From positions 24,569,254 to 24,633,253 of the forward strand of contig NC_087065.1 in assembly GCF_963678635.1 (NCBI RefSeq): a stretch of DNA of 64,000 nucleotides. Direction: 5' to 3'. Each line of letters opens with the position of its first letter. Within the stretch, counting starts at the first letter, position 1. The stretch comes from Symsagittifera roscoffensis. Its lineage: Eukaryota > Xenacoelomorpha > Acoela > Convolutidae. The translations under genes were made by a program, and so were the position numbers. The notes beneath the pieces are model-generated. The model did not search any database. It was not told where the DNA came from and saw only the letters and a program-made list of their open reading frames with translations. Below, in pieces: positions 35,701 to 45,894 of the stretch.

Positions 35701-36570
35701 TAATTGGTGGGATCAATTTAAAAACAACGTAGGTGTGAACTCATTTTCTTTTCAAAATTCTCTTTCTGCCAATACACTACTGCAACACATGGGAAATGAA
35801 ACCATTTTTGGCTACGTGCAATATGCAATTTGAGTGTTTCAGATGAACATAAAGCAAACTTCTTGAAGTTTCCACCTATTTTCAAAAATATTGATGTTAC
35901 CAGAAACGATATTGGGGATCATAAAATGCTTAATGCGCAAGAAAAGATTTGATAAAAAAACCGCAACAAATATTGATATCGAGCTTCAATTTAACCAACG
36001 CAACCTGTTATAGCAACATTTTTCAGAATTTACTTGGATCTTGGACAACAGCGTACAAAAATTTATCGAAGAACTCGAAATGGAGACATATTTCTTCTAT
36101 TTGGCTTTGGCAGAAGAAAATTTAGATAAATGTATCCTTTCCAGCAAGCGAGCGGAATGGACTGAAAAACAAAGCAAGGACTGTCAAGACAATTTCAAAG
36201 CAGATGCGAGAAACAATTTTTCCCCCGTACTTGCTGCTCTGAACATTAAAAAAATGACAAGAGAGAACCAGCATTGTTCAAGAAGGAGTTCAGATGCACC
36301 CAAACGTTGATCTTTTGTATTAAATTTATTGCTGTTACAATGGTAAAATCGAAAGTTAAAGTATACCATTAAAGGACTGAACAAATATGCATTAGAAGTC
36401 TTTGGAGATGACCCGATGGTAAAGTATCGACAAGTACTAGACGAGGCAGTGAATTTGAAGTCATTTAATACAGGATTTAAAACAATTATCTATGCATAAG
36501 CAACTTATGCACAAACTAAAAACGACTGAGCTAGTTTTACCCTAAACGGAAAGTTGAATGTGATGGAATA
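32783..36570 (+). pseudogene. Polinton/Maverick-type protein-primed family B DNA polymerase, broken
   Basis: Successive frames over 3.8 kb give, in order, the pieces of the polymerase found in metazoan Polintons and related adintovirus-like elements. An N-terminal piece (32783-33043) follows a TTTTTTTTCAG acceptor-like string. Linker pieces lie at 33129-33392 and 33429-33686. The exonuclease I region has DFES at 34143-34154. Exonuclease II has HNSGRYD at 34584-34604. Palm motif A has DASQLFHYSM at 35298-35327, and 35636-35833 is a conserved EEYIREKGYPIEEMWEC segment. A motif C equivalent at 36080-36094 reads METYF where DTDS is expected, so the catalytic aspartates are lost. Between about 35990 and 36040 the frame jumps, apparently deleting the motif B part of the palm. 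Several stops and frameshifts are present. Function when intact: replication of the element from a terminal protein primer. No capsid, ATPase or integrase gene is visible next to it. Confidence 0.8.
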
Positions 36571-37403
36571 AATACTGAAATTTTAAGATTGAAAGAGATT
36601 ATGTAGTAAACTTATTAACGGTGCTGTAAAACAAAAATTTATCTAAAACTAATCTTGTTGTCAACCGTTCTTTTTGAAAGCGGTGCTTGGGTTAACAGTT
36701 TGTTATTCTTTGATTCAGAAAATGTTTGGAGCCCTAAACATTGCTGTTTTGGCAGAATTGGGCGCCGAAAAATTTTTTGCAATTTTTTGTCGAATCATAC
36801 CATCTTACCATCTGAAACCAATAACCTAACTTACTACATTGGGAAATCTTTTTCTTTGTTAATACAAAGCGTGCTGACCGAATACTCTATAGCCTATGTT
36901 TATACAAAGAAGACAGCAACGCCCAGACGATTTGGTTCCAACAAAAACCACTTAAAGGCATTATAAAAACTGGTTATTACATTGTTTTATGCGATATTGC
37001 ATTTTTAAGCTGTTAATTTTACAAGTTATTGTTTAAATTGAATTTTCTTTAGCAATACGGTCAATTTTAAAAGAATCTGGGCTATAGTCACATTTACCTC
37101 ACTGGAGTTCCAAGAAAATTGATCGATTATATTGTCATTTTATAGAAATGAGTTATAGTGAATTATAGTCATTATGATTTTTTTATCATTATACTCCATT
37201 ATATTAGATTTTTAGTGATTTTAATGTATTTTTTGATAGAAAAAGTTTTTTTTGCAAATTTTTTTTTTTCAAAGTTACCTCATTTCTTGCTTGGATCAGT
37301 TGCAACCTATTAAGTTTCATAGATTTTTTTCTAGTTTTTCACAAAAAATTTTTAAGTTCTCTCTACTTTTTCTATAGCAAGTAAATTTCATTACTTTTAA
37401 CAA
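36571..37403. other. AT-rich sequence, one weak open frame at 36655-36966
   Basis: The plus-strand frame 36655-36966 (103 codons, beginning with a non-ATG start) has fairly natural composition but no recognisable motif and no splice signals that I trust. It could be a remnant of another gene of the element at 32.8-36.6 kb. The remainder is AT-rich. 37096-37210 and 37650-37815 show weak inverted similarity (GGAGTTCCA near 37102 against TGGAACTCC near 37804). Confidence 0.3.
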
Positions 37404-37535
37404 CCCCCTTACCCAGTTTGCCTACCCCCCACAGTTTACGCTTCGTCAGTTTACCCCCATCTCTCCCCCACCCAATTTACCCCTCCTCAGTTTACCCCCC
37501 CCCCCATCTTAGTTTCAACCCCCCCTTCCCCCATT
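37404..37535 (+). repeat. C-rich degenerate minisatellite
   Basis: CAGTTTACCCCC-like units recur at least five times with runs of up to ten or more C. It is strongly strand-biased in an AT-rich surrounding. Confidence 0.7.
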
Positions 37536-37879
37536 TACTGAATGTGGGCCGGATTAAAAAATGGGGGTGAGGTTGGAATAAAAATTTTGGATGAGGGAAT
37601 AAAAATTGAAAATAAAAATCAATTATTCCCGATTTTGAAAGGATTGTAACCCACTATATTTGGGTTTTAATGGATTGTAATTTTACGAAATTTATCGATT
37701 ATAATGACAATATAGTCGACTTTGTTGTCTATCTTACCAAAAATGATAGATTGTAATGAAAAAATTTGAGACAACAATTTTCCATTATAACGATTATTAT
37801 CCATGGAACTCCGATTCGGGTAGTTTATGAAAAATCCATATTTCCCCCCTAGTCAATTTGGACTGGGGGATTTACGAAT

Positions 37880-38385
37880 AATCCCAGTGGTCTAGCATGC
37901 ATTTCATTTCACATTACGAGGCCAAATTATCAACTGCATAGGCGCACATTTTTGTGTCTGCATGTTCCTGGGTTCCAGAGACAAGTCTTTAAACATTTTA
38001 AAATTTTGTAGGAATGATCATAGGGAATGAAAGAACAAAATAATAACAAAGGGTAAAGGGTACGTCTTTATTGCGGAATCCGCTTTCAATTCACAAAATG
38101 CACAGTTTGGCCTGGTAATGCAGTTTTGTTGTGAGTTTGAAAAGTTCAGTAACTAGTTTAATGAAAAAAAATTATTGATATCAATTTTACGGTTGATCCC
38201 AGTGGTCTAGCATGCATTTCAGTTCAGTTTTGTTGTGAATTTAAAAAGTTCAGTAAGTAGTTTAGTGAAAAAAAACTATTAATTTCTATTTTATGGTTGA
38301 TGCCAGTGGTCTAGCATGCATTTCAGTTCAGTTTTATTGTGATTTTAAAACGTTCACTAACTAGTTTAATGAAAAACCAATTTTG
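37880..38385 (+). repeat. 104-bp tandem repeat, three copies, first copy split by a MITE
   Basis: Copies start at about 37880, 38195 and 38299, each containing CCAGTGGTCTAGCATGCATT and then a GTTCAGTAACTAGTTTAATG-type string. The second and third copies are 104 bases apart. The first is interrupted by the element 37912-38120. Confidence 0.85.
37912..38120. mobile_element. 209-bp MITE with CATTACGAGGCCAA termini
   Basis: It starts CATTACGAGGCCAAAT and ends CACAGTTTGGCCTGGTAATG. Comparison with the uninterrupted neighbouring repeats shows that it was inserted with a 2-bp duplication, CA (37910-37911 and 38121-38122). Its interior contains a TTGCGGAATCCGC palindrome like those of 2-11 kb, which ties both regions to one family. 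Confidence 0.78.
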
Positions 38386-40087
38386 AATTTCAAAATTTTT
38401 CAAAACTTCATAAATTTTCAATAAAGCAAAAACAGCAAAAAATAGGATAAACTCTGTTTACAATAATGAAAAATATTTTTCCAAGGAGAAACCAGGTACA
38501 AAATGAGCAAAATTTCAAAAAGTAAGGTTCCAGAATAGATTTTATATTTAAATTTCAATACAAAAATTAGCAATCAACTATCAAATCATAGTGGTAAAGC
38601 GTTTAAGTTACGTCATCTGGCCTCAAAAATACCCCATTCATCTCCGATTATAAACAGAATAATATGCATACAGTATAATTGGTTGTGCTAATTTATAGAT
38701 CCTGCATCTATTCGAACCTTGAACTCATATTGACCTTAGGTGTACAGTTTTCTAAGATATTTTAACCTAATTGAAAAGTTAAAAATATCTGTTTCGGCTC
38801 GATTTTTATTGGGGGCACTATATTGGTTTAAAAAATGATTTTTTCTTAGTCAATTGCTTGAGTAAACAAGAATAGACGCTTATTGTGCAAATAGCACAGA
38901 ATACTCCGACCATAGACTTACGAAGCACACACAAAAAAAAAGAATTTTCAAATTAGTGTCGTTGGTTTTTTTTCTGCGTGGTGTGATAAAAAAGAGAACA
39001 AAGAAACTGAGGCGCATTTGACAGACATAGTAAGATAGGCTAATTGTACAACAGTTTTTATAGAAAAATCAATGAAAAACAAACGAAAAGAAAGTTGTAG
39101 AAAAATCGCAAAAACATTTTCATTTTTTTTTGCAAATTTTTCGAACTTTCAATCTGTTGTTTCCCAAACTGTACTCGAGTAACACTAAGTTTTGCGGCTT
39201 CAATTCAGTATAAATAAACTATTGTAAGCTTCGAAGCTCACCTTGTTAGCTCGAAATTAGAACAAAAATAAAAATTTTAAAATCATTTGTTTCTGACACT
39301 GGGAAAAACGTGGGAAATGTTTTTCGAATCACAATTGAAAGGGCTTCAATATGATATATCACTCAAACTAGTCCGATGATTTTTTGTGTTTTGATTTTGC
39401 GTGAAAAACAAAAAAGTAGAAAAAAACTAAAACACACGAACAGAAAGTTATTTCCCATGTTTCAATGGTCGGAACAAATAAGTCCCTTGATTTTCTTTCA
39501 CAATTTTTTGAAATGACTGATTACACCATAAAAGTTCAAATTGTTACTAGCTATGTAAATAGTAAGTTAAAATAAGCAAAATATTTTTTCAAACTATATC
39601 AATTGCGTTTTCTTGATTTTCTGGGTTTTGTCAAAAATGCGGGATCAAATTGACTTCTCTTGCTTTAATGTGACTTACTTTTGATTTTTTGTCTAATAAT
39701 GATGAGCAACGTTTGGTATATGATTTTGATTTTTGGAACTTTTGTTTCCATGAGAAACCAAGGAAAAATCCCTTCAATATGTTCTACTAATTTCAAAAGT
39801 TCTGCTTAGTTAAATTGAAAACATATTACTTTAATGATTGCTTAATGATCTCATTTATACTGGAGAAATAAAGTAACGGAACCAAATTTGTAAGACCTAC
39901 CTAAAAACTTTTCACAGCCCATATCTTGAAGACCTGAACTTTGAACTTTGCTGAAAATGCAATATACAGTTTTTTGCGAAGGCATGATTTTCAGTTCAGC
40001 TAAACCTAAATTTCATCCACGTTGTGATTCTGACCAAATAAGTACCAAATTTCATATCATAATCATGTGTAGTTTTATGGCTGAAAG
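38386..40087. other. AT-rich sequence without a recognisable gene
   Basis: No repeat of the other families and no convincing frame is present. A short plus-strand frame at 39699-39809 begins MMSNVWYMILIFGTFVSM, which looks like a signal peptide. It could belong to the cysteine-rich exon that follows, but I see no canonical donor site after it. Confidence 0.4.
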
Positions 40088-40264
40088 GATTTTGTGCAAA
40101 AAAAAGTGAGTGCACTTCGTCAACGATGTTCTGAAGACAAAGACTGTCCTGCGTATGCCCACTGCAACATGAAGAGAGGCAAGTGCAGTCGGAATAAGTG
40201 TGAAAAAGACTCCCATTGTCCTCCGAGGTACTTTTGCGCAGAGAACAAGTGCTATCCTTTGTGA
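40088..40264 (+). CDS. Cysteine-rich secreted-type exon (terminal exon)
   Basis: An open frame of 58 codons ends at TGA 40262-40264. It contains eight cysteines spaced C-5-C-5-C-6-C-4-C-5-C-5-C-4-C (from CSEDKDCPAYAHC to AENKC). This is a repeated C-x(5)-C-P arrangement, as in small disulfide-rich extracellular modules such as EB or Dickkopf-N-like domains. AATAAA lies at 40356-40361. The frame has a TGA just before GCTGAAAG|GATTTT, so the exon probably starts at 40088 after that AG. That acceptor is weak. A signal peptide exon would be needed upstream; the only candidate seen is 39699-39809. Function unknown. Secreted peptide, matrix or defence roles are all possible. Confidence 0.5.
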   Translation, partial: DFVQKKVSALRQRCSEDKDCPAYAHCNMKRGKCSRNKCEKDSHCPPRYFCAENKCYPL

Positions 40265-40355
40265 ATTTCACTTGTAGCGGATGAAGCAAAAGGTTCGATG
40301 AAATCACGAAACTGTTGCGACTAAAAAGCATTCGCTATGATGAACAAAGTGTAGT

Positions 40356-40361
40356 AATAAA
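40356..40361 (+). promoter_or_regulatory. Polyadenylation signal of the cysteine-rich gene
   Basis: AATAAA, 92 bases after the stop codon of the cysteine-rich exon. Confidence 0.5.
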
Positions 40362-40382
40362 ATGTAGTTATTTGAAAAAGAA

Positions 40383-40426
40383 AAAGCATCTCAAGAAATG
40401 AATGATTTCATTTCTTGAGATGCTTT
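40383..40426. repeat. Perfect 20-bp hairpin with 4-base loop
   Basis: 40383-40402 is the exact reverse complement of 40407-40426, with a TGAT loop. It lies 20 bases past the polyA signal of the cysteine-rich exon, so it is probably downstream of the mature transcript end. A small MITE relic, a transcription-end structure or a snapback replication error could produce it. Confidence 0.8.
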
Positions 40427-40681
40427 CTCTCTTCAAATGAAGTTTAAAAAGAAAACATATGATAGTACTGGTTTTTCCATAGATACCGCCAAGATGAACA
40501 AATTGTTTAAAAATTCAAATTTTGAGTCCAGAGATGCTTTTTTGAGAAGTTAAAAAGACTATAGGTAGTTCTCGTATCCGCAGATAGGTTGATATCATAC
40601 AGTTCCAGCACTTGCCACGCTCAAAATATCGTTAAACATCGACTTAAAACAGTAACGTTCATCTAAAACACTCAGAAGAAG

Positions 40682-40885
40682 CAGTGGCGGATCTAAGACA
40701 TCTGGAGAGGTATGCGATTTTTTGAGTTTTCGAGCTCTCCCAAAACAATTTAAAACCATATTTTGAATGCTGTTATGATGTTTTTGAACACAGTTAAAAC
40801 GTTTTTAACCGCGTTTTTGAAAATCTCACGTTTTTTATGCGAGCTCTCCCCTCGAAATTGGCACCTCAGGCACCCATATAAGTTT
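40682..40885 (+). mobile_element. hAT-like left end (CAGTGGCGGATC), partial
   Basis: It starts CAGTGGCGGATCTAAG, a hAT-type terminus, and contains two GAGCTCTCCC blocks typical of the family. No matching right terminus or target duplication was found. Confidence 0.5.
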
Positions 40886-40998
40886 TAGGGTAGACCAGCC
40901 AAAATGGATTATCGAATAGGTGGATTTGTTCTGTTATTTTTTTCTTGCAATTGGTATATGAAATAACTAACAAAAATTGCTCTTTTCAATTCGCTCAG

Positions 40999-41298
40999 GC
41001 CAATTGGCACAAGATTCAAAAGATCGGATTAGCACCAGTGTATCGAGAAGATTGAAAAAACTCGCATGCTTCTAAGTCATTCGTTGCTTTGGCACTTAGA
41101 CTTGAGCTCGAATTTAAAATCGGCATGACTGCTTTATGCTCTGAAACTTCCAACAAAAGTGACGAGTCCCCCGTACTGGATTATGTTGAAGATAGAAACA
41201 CGCTAATAACAGTGTTAGAAACAAAAACTCAATTTGAATTTGTCACAAAAAGAGAAAAAAAAATTACATTGAGCGATTCAAAATTCAAATACAATTAA
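40999..41298 (+). pseudogene. Possible decayed exon, unidentified
   Basis: A good acceptor-like string (GCTCTTTTCAATTCGCTCAG) precedes an open stretch that carries one in-frame TGA near 41054. It then runs about 80 codons to TAA at 41296-41298 (including SFVALALRLELEFKIGMTAL and VLETKTQFEFVTKREKK). An alternative frame in the first 70 bases gives DRISTSVSRRLKKLA. A frameshift could join the two, faintly resembling a helical adaptor (death-fold-like) segment. This is a weak guess. It lies tail to tail with the minus-strand gene at 41708. Confidence 0.3.
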
Positions 41299-41526
41299 TT
41301 TATAATTTGGATATGAAATTACTTCGACAAAAATACATTTGAACTAAAGCAAGAATTCTGGTTTTCAAAAGATAATTTAATATGGAAATAAATTTTATCG
41401 TCCTTTATTGCGAAAATAATTTAAAATGCTGCATTAAATGGGGGTTTTGGGGTTGCTATGGATAAAGTGCGAATTACAATCTTGTTGCAAAATGCAAAAT
41501 AGAAAACTCTTCCAAAATTGTATTGT

Positions 41527-41532
41527 TTTATT
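41527..41532 (-). promoter_or_regulatory. Polyadenylation signal of the minus-strand five-exon gene
   Basis: AATAAA on the minus strand, 176 bases past the stop codon at 41708-41710. Confidence 0.5.
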
Positions 41533-41707
41533 TTTTTAATAAAGCTTTTGAATACAATGGATGATAATTGATGTGTTCAAAAATAGATTTTTTATCGAAA
41601 CTAGGACAATTTAGAAGAGTTTTTTTGGTCAAATTGGGAATGAAGTTCGTCATTATCGACTTGTGATTCCAAGAACGATAAAATCAGCAAAAATGATTAT
41701 GCGACCC

Positions 41708-42938
41708 TCAGTCGACTGATATGACATAGTAGAGATGCTCAATGAACTCTCGAAGGGTACAAGTTTGATCTGAAACAAACGAAATCATAAAACGTTTGAT
41801 TGAAGCTTAAATTAATTAGGATTTAATGGCAAATTTCCTCATAATTATATCGGACAAGCTTTTACAGAGTTCGATTCAAATATCGGTCAAACAAAGTGAA
41901 CTTTTGAAGTATGAATTACCAAAGCATGAGGCTGAACATTTAAACTATCAAAGCATGAACCGAGAGTTTATCATGCAAAAACATGCATGAACAGTTTTTG
42001 ATCGGTATTTACCTTCCGACAGTTTTCCAACCATGCTCTGTTTGACTAGAAACTCCACATTTAGCTCCTTCGGAACTTCCAGCTGGTGCATATATTTGGT
42101 GAACTCCCTAAACACGTCACAGTAGCCTTTAATAAATTTTACTAATCTTATCACCAAAAATAACAAGATTTATTAATTGATCTAGGTATAAACAGGACTG
42201 AAATCTATAACTCCATTTTTTTTCAGCATTTGCTAGTGTTGACTTGGAAATTTTTTTCTGAAACACCCACCAAGTTTAGGCCAACTTACTACTAACTCAA
42301 CGAATAAATAAGCATAAACTTAATAGGAACACTGTCTCGGTGATTGTTTTCCGAAAAAAAGTTATAAATATTATTTAAATCATTGGGCGCTCACTTGAGC
42401 TGTTTGAAGACGATGCCGCTGAACAGCTCTTCTCTTTCCTTCTGACCGTGAACAGATATTCTCTTCATGTCCTGCTCCCAGTGACACCTGAGAGAATACA
42501 AAATAATGTTTATCCCAGACTGTTTAGTTGGTTTTGCACAACTAAAATAATCTAGCCCTTACAAAATCATTCTGTATAAGATTAAAAACATCGGGCGGTA
42601 AAACTATTGAACAAACTGGTAATAAAACCATGTAAACTTGCAGCAACGGGCCATAAAGTTTTAGCGAGTTCTTTCGTAGAAAAAACTCAATACGAATTTT
42701 ACTGTGATTTTTTAATTCGAAAGGTCTTTGACCGAGTAAAAGCACCCGCTGAAAAGTCTGGAAACTTAAGAGAAGCTTATCGAGAGCTATTTCACAGACC
42801 ATAAAAATTGGTCTACATTGATCAATAAATTTCTAATATTTCTAGCATAATTATTGGTGTACCCTTGGGATCTGTACAATGACCGCGTGTGCTTCTCAGG
42901 TTCAAAAAACCTCGTCTTATGAGAAATGATGCAACATG
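41708..42938 (-). CDS. 3' part of a spliced host gene, five exons, unidentified protein
   Basis: Exons on the minus strand: 42817-42938, 42563-42603, 42395-42487, 42013-42146 and 41708-41769 (stop TGA). Every junction has AG before and GT after, and the reading phase carries through all five. The best splice sites are CTCTCAG before 42487, GAAG|GTAAAT after 42013, and CGTTTGTTTCAG before 41769. Together they encode about 148 residues. The sequence is basic, helical and charged (for example CHWEQDMKRISVHGQKEREE, EFTKYMHQLEVPKELNVEFL, LREFIEHLYYVISVD at the C terminus). There are no transmembrane segments. I do not recognise the family; an alpha-helical repeat or complex subunit is my guess. 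The first exon listed starts in phase, so the gene continues upstream, possibly into the foldback-rich region or the assembly gap. The donor after 42817 (GTAGAC) is the weakest link. Confidence 0.62.
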
Positions 42939-43045
42939 CTGCTATTTGAGCGTAAAGAAAACGTCCTGATTTGAATGAAAGTTTTGAAGACTTAAAAAAA
43001 TAGACTTATTGTAATGATTTTATCCTAGTTTTTAAAAAATATAAA

Positions 43046-44719
43046 CAAGACTGTTCGTATCAGGGCGAAGCCCTGAATGTTCCGACTGCCCATTAAGGTT
43101 TATGGAGCAGTAATATCATTTAAAAATTAAAAGTAACAAGACTGCTCGTATCAGGGCGAAACCCTGAATGTTCCGACTGCCTTTTAAGGTTTATGGAGAA
43201 TAAGTACTAACATAAAAAATAAAATGAAATAAAAAAAAATGAAATTTTTTTTTTAATTTGAAATTTTTTTATTGAAAATCATTCCCCACACGCAATATAA
43301 AGTACAAAAGTATAGATTTCGCTCCTTGTAACAAATCAATTATGGCAAACAAGCTTCGTTCAACCAATTTGGAACGATTTATAAGACGGATTAAATCTCC
43401 GCTTACGCGTTAATAGCGCGAATTATATCGCGAGTTAATTGTCCCAAATTGGTCAAAATAACAATCTTTAAACCCCTGTAACTTTAAGAAAAATGATCAC
43501 AGGTGAAATATCTTTTCAAATTTAAGCTCAGGGCAACAATGGCTTTCGAATGATATAAAAAAATTCCTTCAAAAATGGCTAGTTAAAAAGTCGAAATTTG
43601 TCTGAAGAAAAAAAAAACCCACCCCGAGCACAAATATTCCGTTACTTTCGTATCGAAAGTCGGAACAATAACACAAAATGAAATTATTTTTTTTCAAAAT
43701 TTGAAATTTTTTATAAAAATCATCCCCACACACGCCATATAAAATACAAAAGGATAGATTTCGCTACTTGTAACAAATCAATTATGGCAAATCAGCTTCG
43801 TTAAACCAATTTGGAACGATTTCTAAGACGGATTAACTCTCCGCTTACGCGTTAATAGCGCGAAATATATCGCGCGTTAATTGTCCCAAATTGGCCAAAA
43901 TGACAATCTTTAAACCCCCATAACTTTACGAAAAATGATCACAGATAAAATATCTTTTCAAATTTGAGCTCAAGACAACGATACCTTTTGAATGATATAA
44001 AAAATTTTTGTCAAAAATGGCTAGTTAAAAAGTCGAAATTTGTCTGAAGAAAAAAACCCACCCCGAGCACAAATATTCCGTTACTTTCGTATCGAAAGTC
44101 GAAACAATAATGAATTTGATTAAGAGCAAAGAAATTAAGGTTTTTGGTGTTTTCCGTTTAAAAGATTAAGAATGCTCTTAATCAAATTCATTATTGTTCC
44201 GACTTTCGATACGAAAGTAACGGAAAATTTGCGCTCGGGGTGGGTTTTTTTTCTTCAGACAAATTTCGACTTTTTAACTAGCCATTTTTGACAAAATTTT
44301 TTTATATCATTCAAAAGGTATCGTTGTCTTGAGCTCAAATTTGAAAAGATATTTTATCTGTGATCATTTTTCGTAAAGTTATGGGGGTTTAAAGATTGTC
44401 ATTTTGGCCAATTTGGGACAATTAACGCGCGATATATTTCGTGCTTTAACGCGCAAGCGGAGAATTTATCCGTCTTAAAATCGTTCCAAAGTGGTTGAAA
44501 GAAGCTTAATTGCCATAATTGATTTGTTACAATGAGCGAAATCTATCCAATTGTACTTTATATGGCGTGTGGGTGAATGATTTTCATAAAAAACTTCAAA
44601 TTAAAAATTAAATTACATTTTATTTAATTTCATTTAATTTTTTAATGTTATTACTGCTCCATAAAACCTTAAAAAGCAGTCGGAACATTCAGGGCTTCGC
44701 CCTGATACGAGCAGTCTTG
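43046..44719. repeat. 1.7-kb foldback element of the TGTTCCGACT family
   Basis: The left side (43046-44110) holds one short start and two successive direct copies of a ~500-base unit. The right side (44180-44719) is a third copy in reverse orientation. Outer ends read CAAGACTGTTCGTATCAGGG and its complement. Unit ends carry TGTTCCGACT / AGTCGGAACA. The centre (44107-44190) is a hairpin of AATGAATTTGATTAAGAGC against its complement. A GTTAATAGCGCGAAATATA-type palindrome recurs in each unit. No coding frame was seen. Confidence 0.82.
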
Positions 44720-44794
44720 TTTAAATTTAGAACTGAATTTCAATTACAAATTTAATGCAGCATTTGAAAAACAGTTTTCTTACGCAACCTTAAA

Positions 44795-44968
44795 ATGGAC
44801 TTGTTTAAAGTTATCCTGCTAGTGCCGCGAGCAAAGAAAAGTTCTCTAAAGACTTACGATTCAAATGCACAATTATTGAAAAAATTTGATAATATTTTCA
44901 GAGAAACAGAACAAAAACAAACTGGCTTTAAACACGCATTCTCTGAGCTAATTTTTTTACAAACTTAA
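44795..44968 (+). CDS. Small open frame, 57 codons, possible exon (either strand)
   Basis: From ATG 44795 a frame of natural composition (MDLFKVILLVPRAKKS, later FRETEQKQTGFKHAFSEL) runs to TAA. The opposite strand is also open over about 90 bases and ends in a perfect CGTAAGT donor at about 44869. This could be an upstream exon of the gene at 41.7-42.9 kb, but its phase does not match the first listed exon. I cannot decide which strand is coding, or whether either is. Confidence 0.2.
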   Translation: MDLFKVILLVPRAKKSSLKTYDSNAQLLKKFDNIFRETEQKQTGFKHAFSELIFLQT

Positions 44969-45407
44969 AATTTAAACAATAACAACAAACAAGAAATACA
45001 AATCCGTTCCTAGTATTATGAGATTCGTGTCTGTTCAAACAGTCCAATACAAAAACAGTCTTGTACATAATAGTCCGAAAATTCAACGCAAAGTACAAAA
45101 AAAAAACATTCCCATATAAAACAGTCCCAAAAAGTCCCTAAAATAGTTCAAAAAACAGTCCCAATGATTGAAATGATAATTGTTCCAGGAACTGATAAGA
45201 AAATTTCTCTCGGAATAGAAACATTTTGGGTCCAATTGACTCGGATGACAAAAAGTAGTATAGCAGAGAATTTAGAACAACCTAGATAACAGCAGCGGCC
45301 ACTCATTAAAAGCAATAATACGCGATACATAAAACTTACGGCAATTAAAAAATGGACTATTTATTTAATCCATGCGAAAAGAGACAGGTTAACTTGTTTC
45401 ATTTGCG

Positions 45408-45607
45408 NNNNNNNNNNNNNNNNNNNNNNNNNNNNNNNNNNNNNNNNNNNNNNNNNNNNNNNNNNNNNNNNNNNNNNNNNNNNNNNNNNNNNNNNNNNNN
45501 NNNNNNNNNNNNNNNNNNNNNNNNNNNNNNNNNNNNNNNNNNNNNNNNNNNNNNNNNNNNNNNNNNNNNNNNNNNNNNNNNNNNNNNNNNNNNNNNNNNN
45601 NNNNNNN
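45408..45607. other. Assembly gap (200 N)
   Basis: Exactly 200 undetermined bases, a conventional gap length. The true distance is unknown. Open frames reported across it consist of undetermined residues. Confidence 1.
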
Positions 45608-45894
45608 GAAGTAAAAAAAAAAACAAGTAAGAAAAAAGAAAAACGTTGAAACAACTAGGTGAACCAATTTTTTTGCATGTCTCGATGAAGGACATCTAGG
45701 GCTCAGGTGATGCGTGACGAAATGCCTATTTTCAAAACTTGAACTTTACCAAACTTCTTAGATATTTCTCTGCTAAAATAAATGAGAAGAAGAAAATGTT
45801 CCGAGATTTTGAAATTTTCGCAAAGAGATAAACTTTCATTTACAAAAAAGGGAGTAGCTGCTTCTGCAGAACAAAAATTCGCGCACCGCTTCTT

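Noticed and set aside
40081-40331. Minus-strand frame 39996-40331
   Set aside because: Antisense to the cysteine-rich exon, whose cysteine spacing and polyA signal favour the plus strand.
42542-42804. Overlapping open frames on both strands (plus 42607-42804, minus 42542-42802)
   Set aside because: They overlap the intron between two phase-matched exons of the minus-strand gene. The plus frame has fairly natural composition but no start, splice site or partner exon I trust.
45352-45695. Four open frames around 45.35-45.70 kb
   Set aside because: They consist almost wholly of undetermined residues across the 200-N gap.
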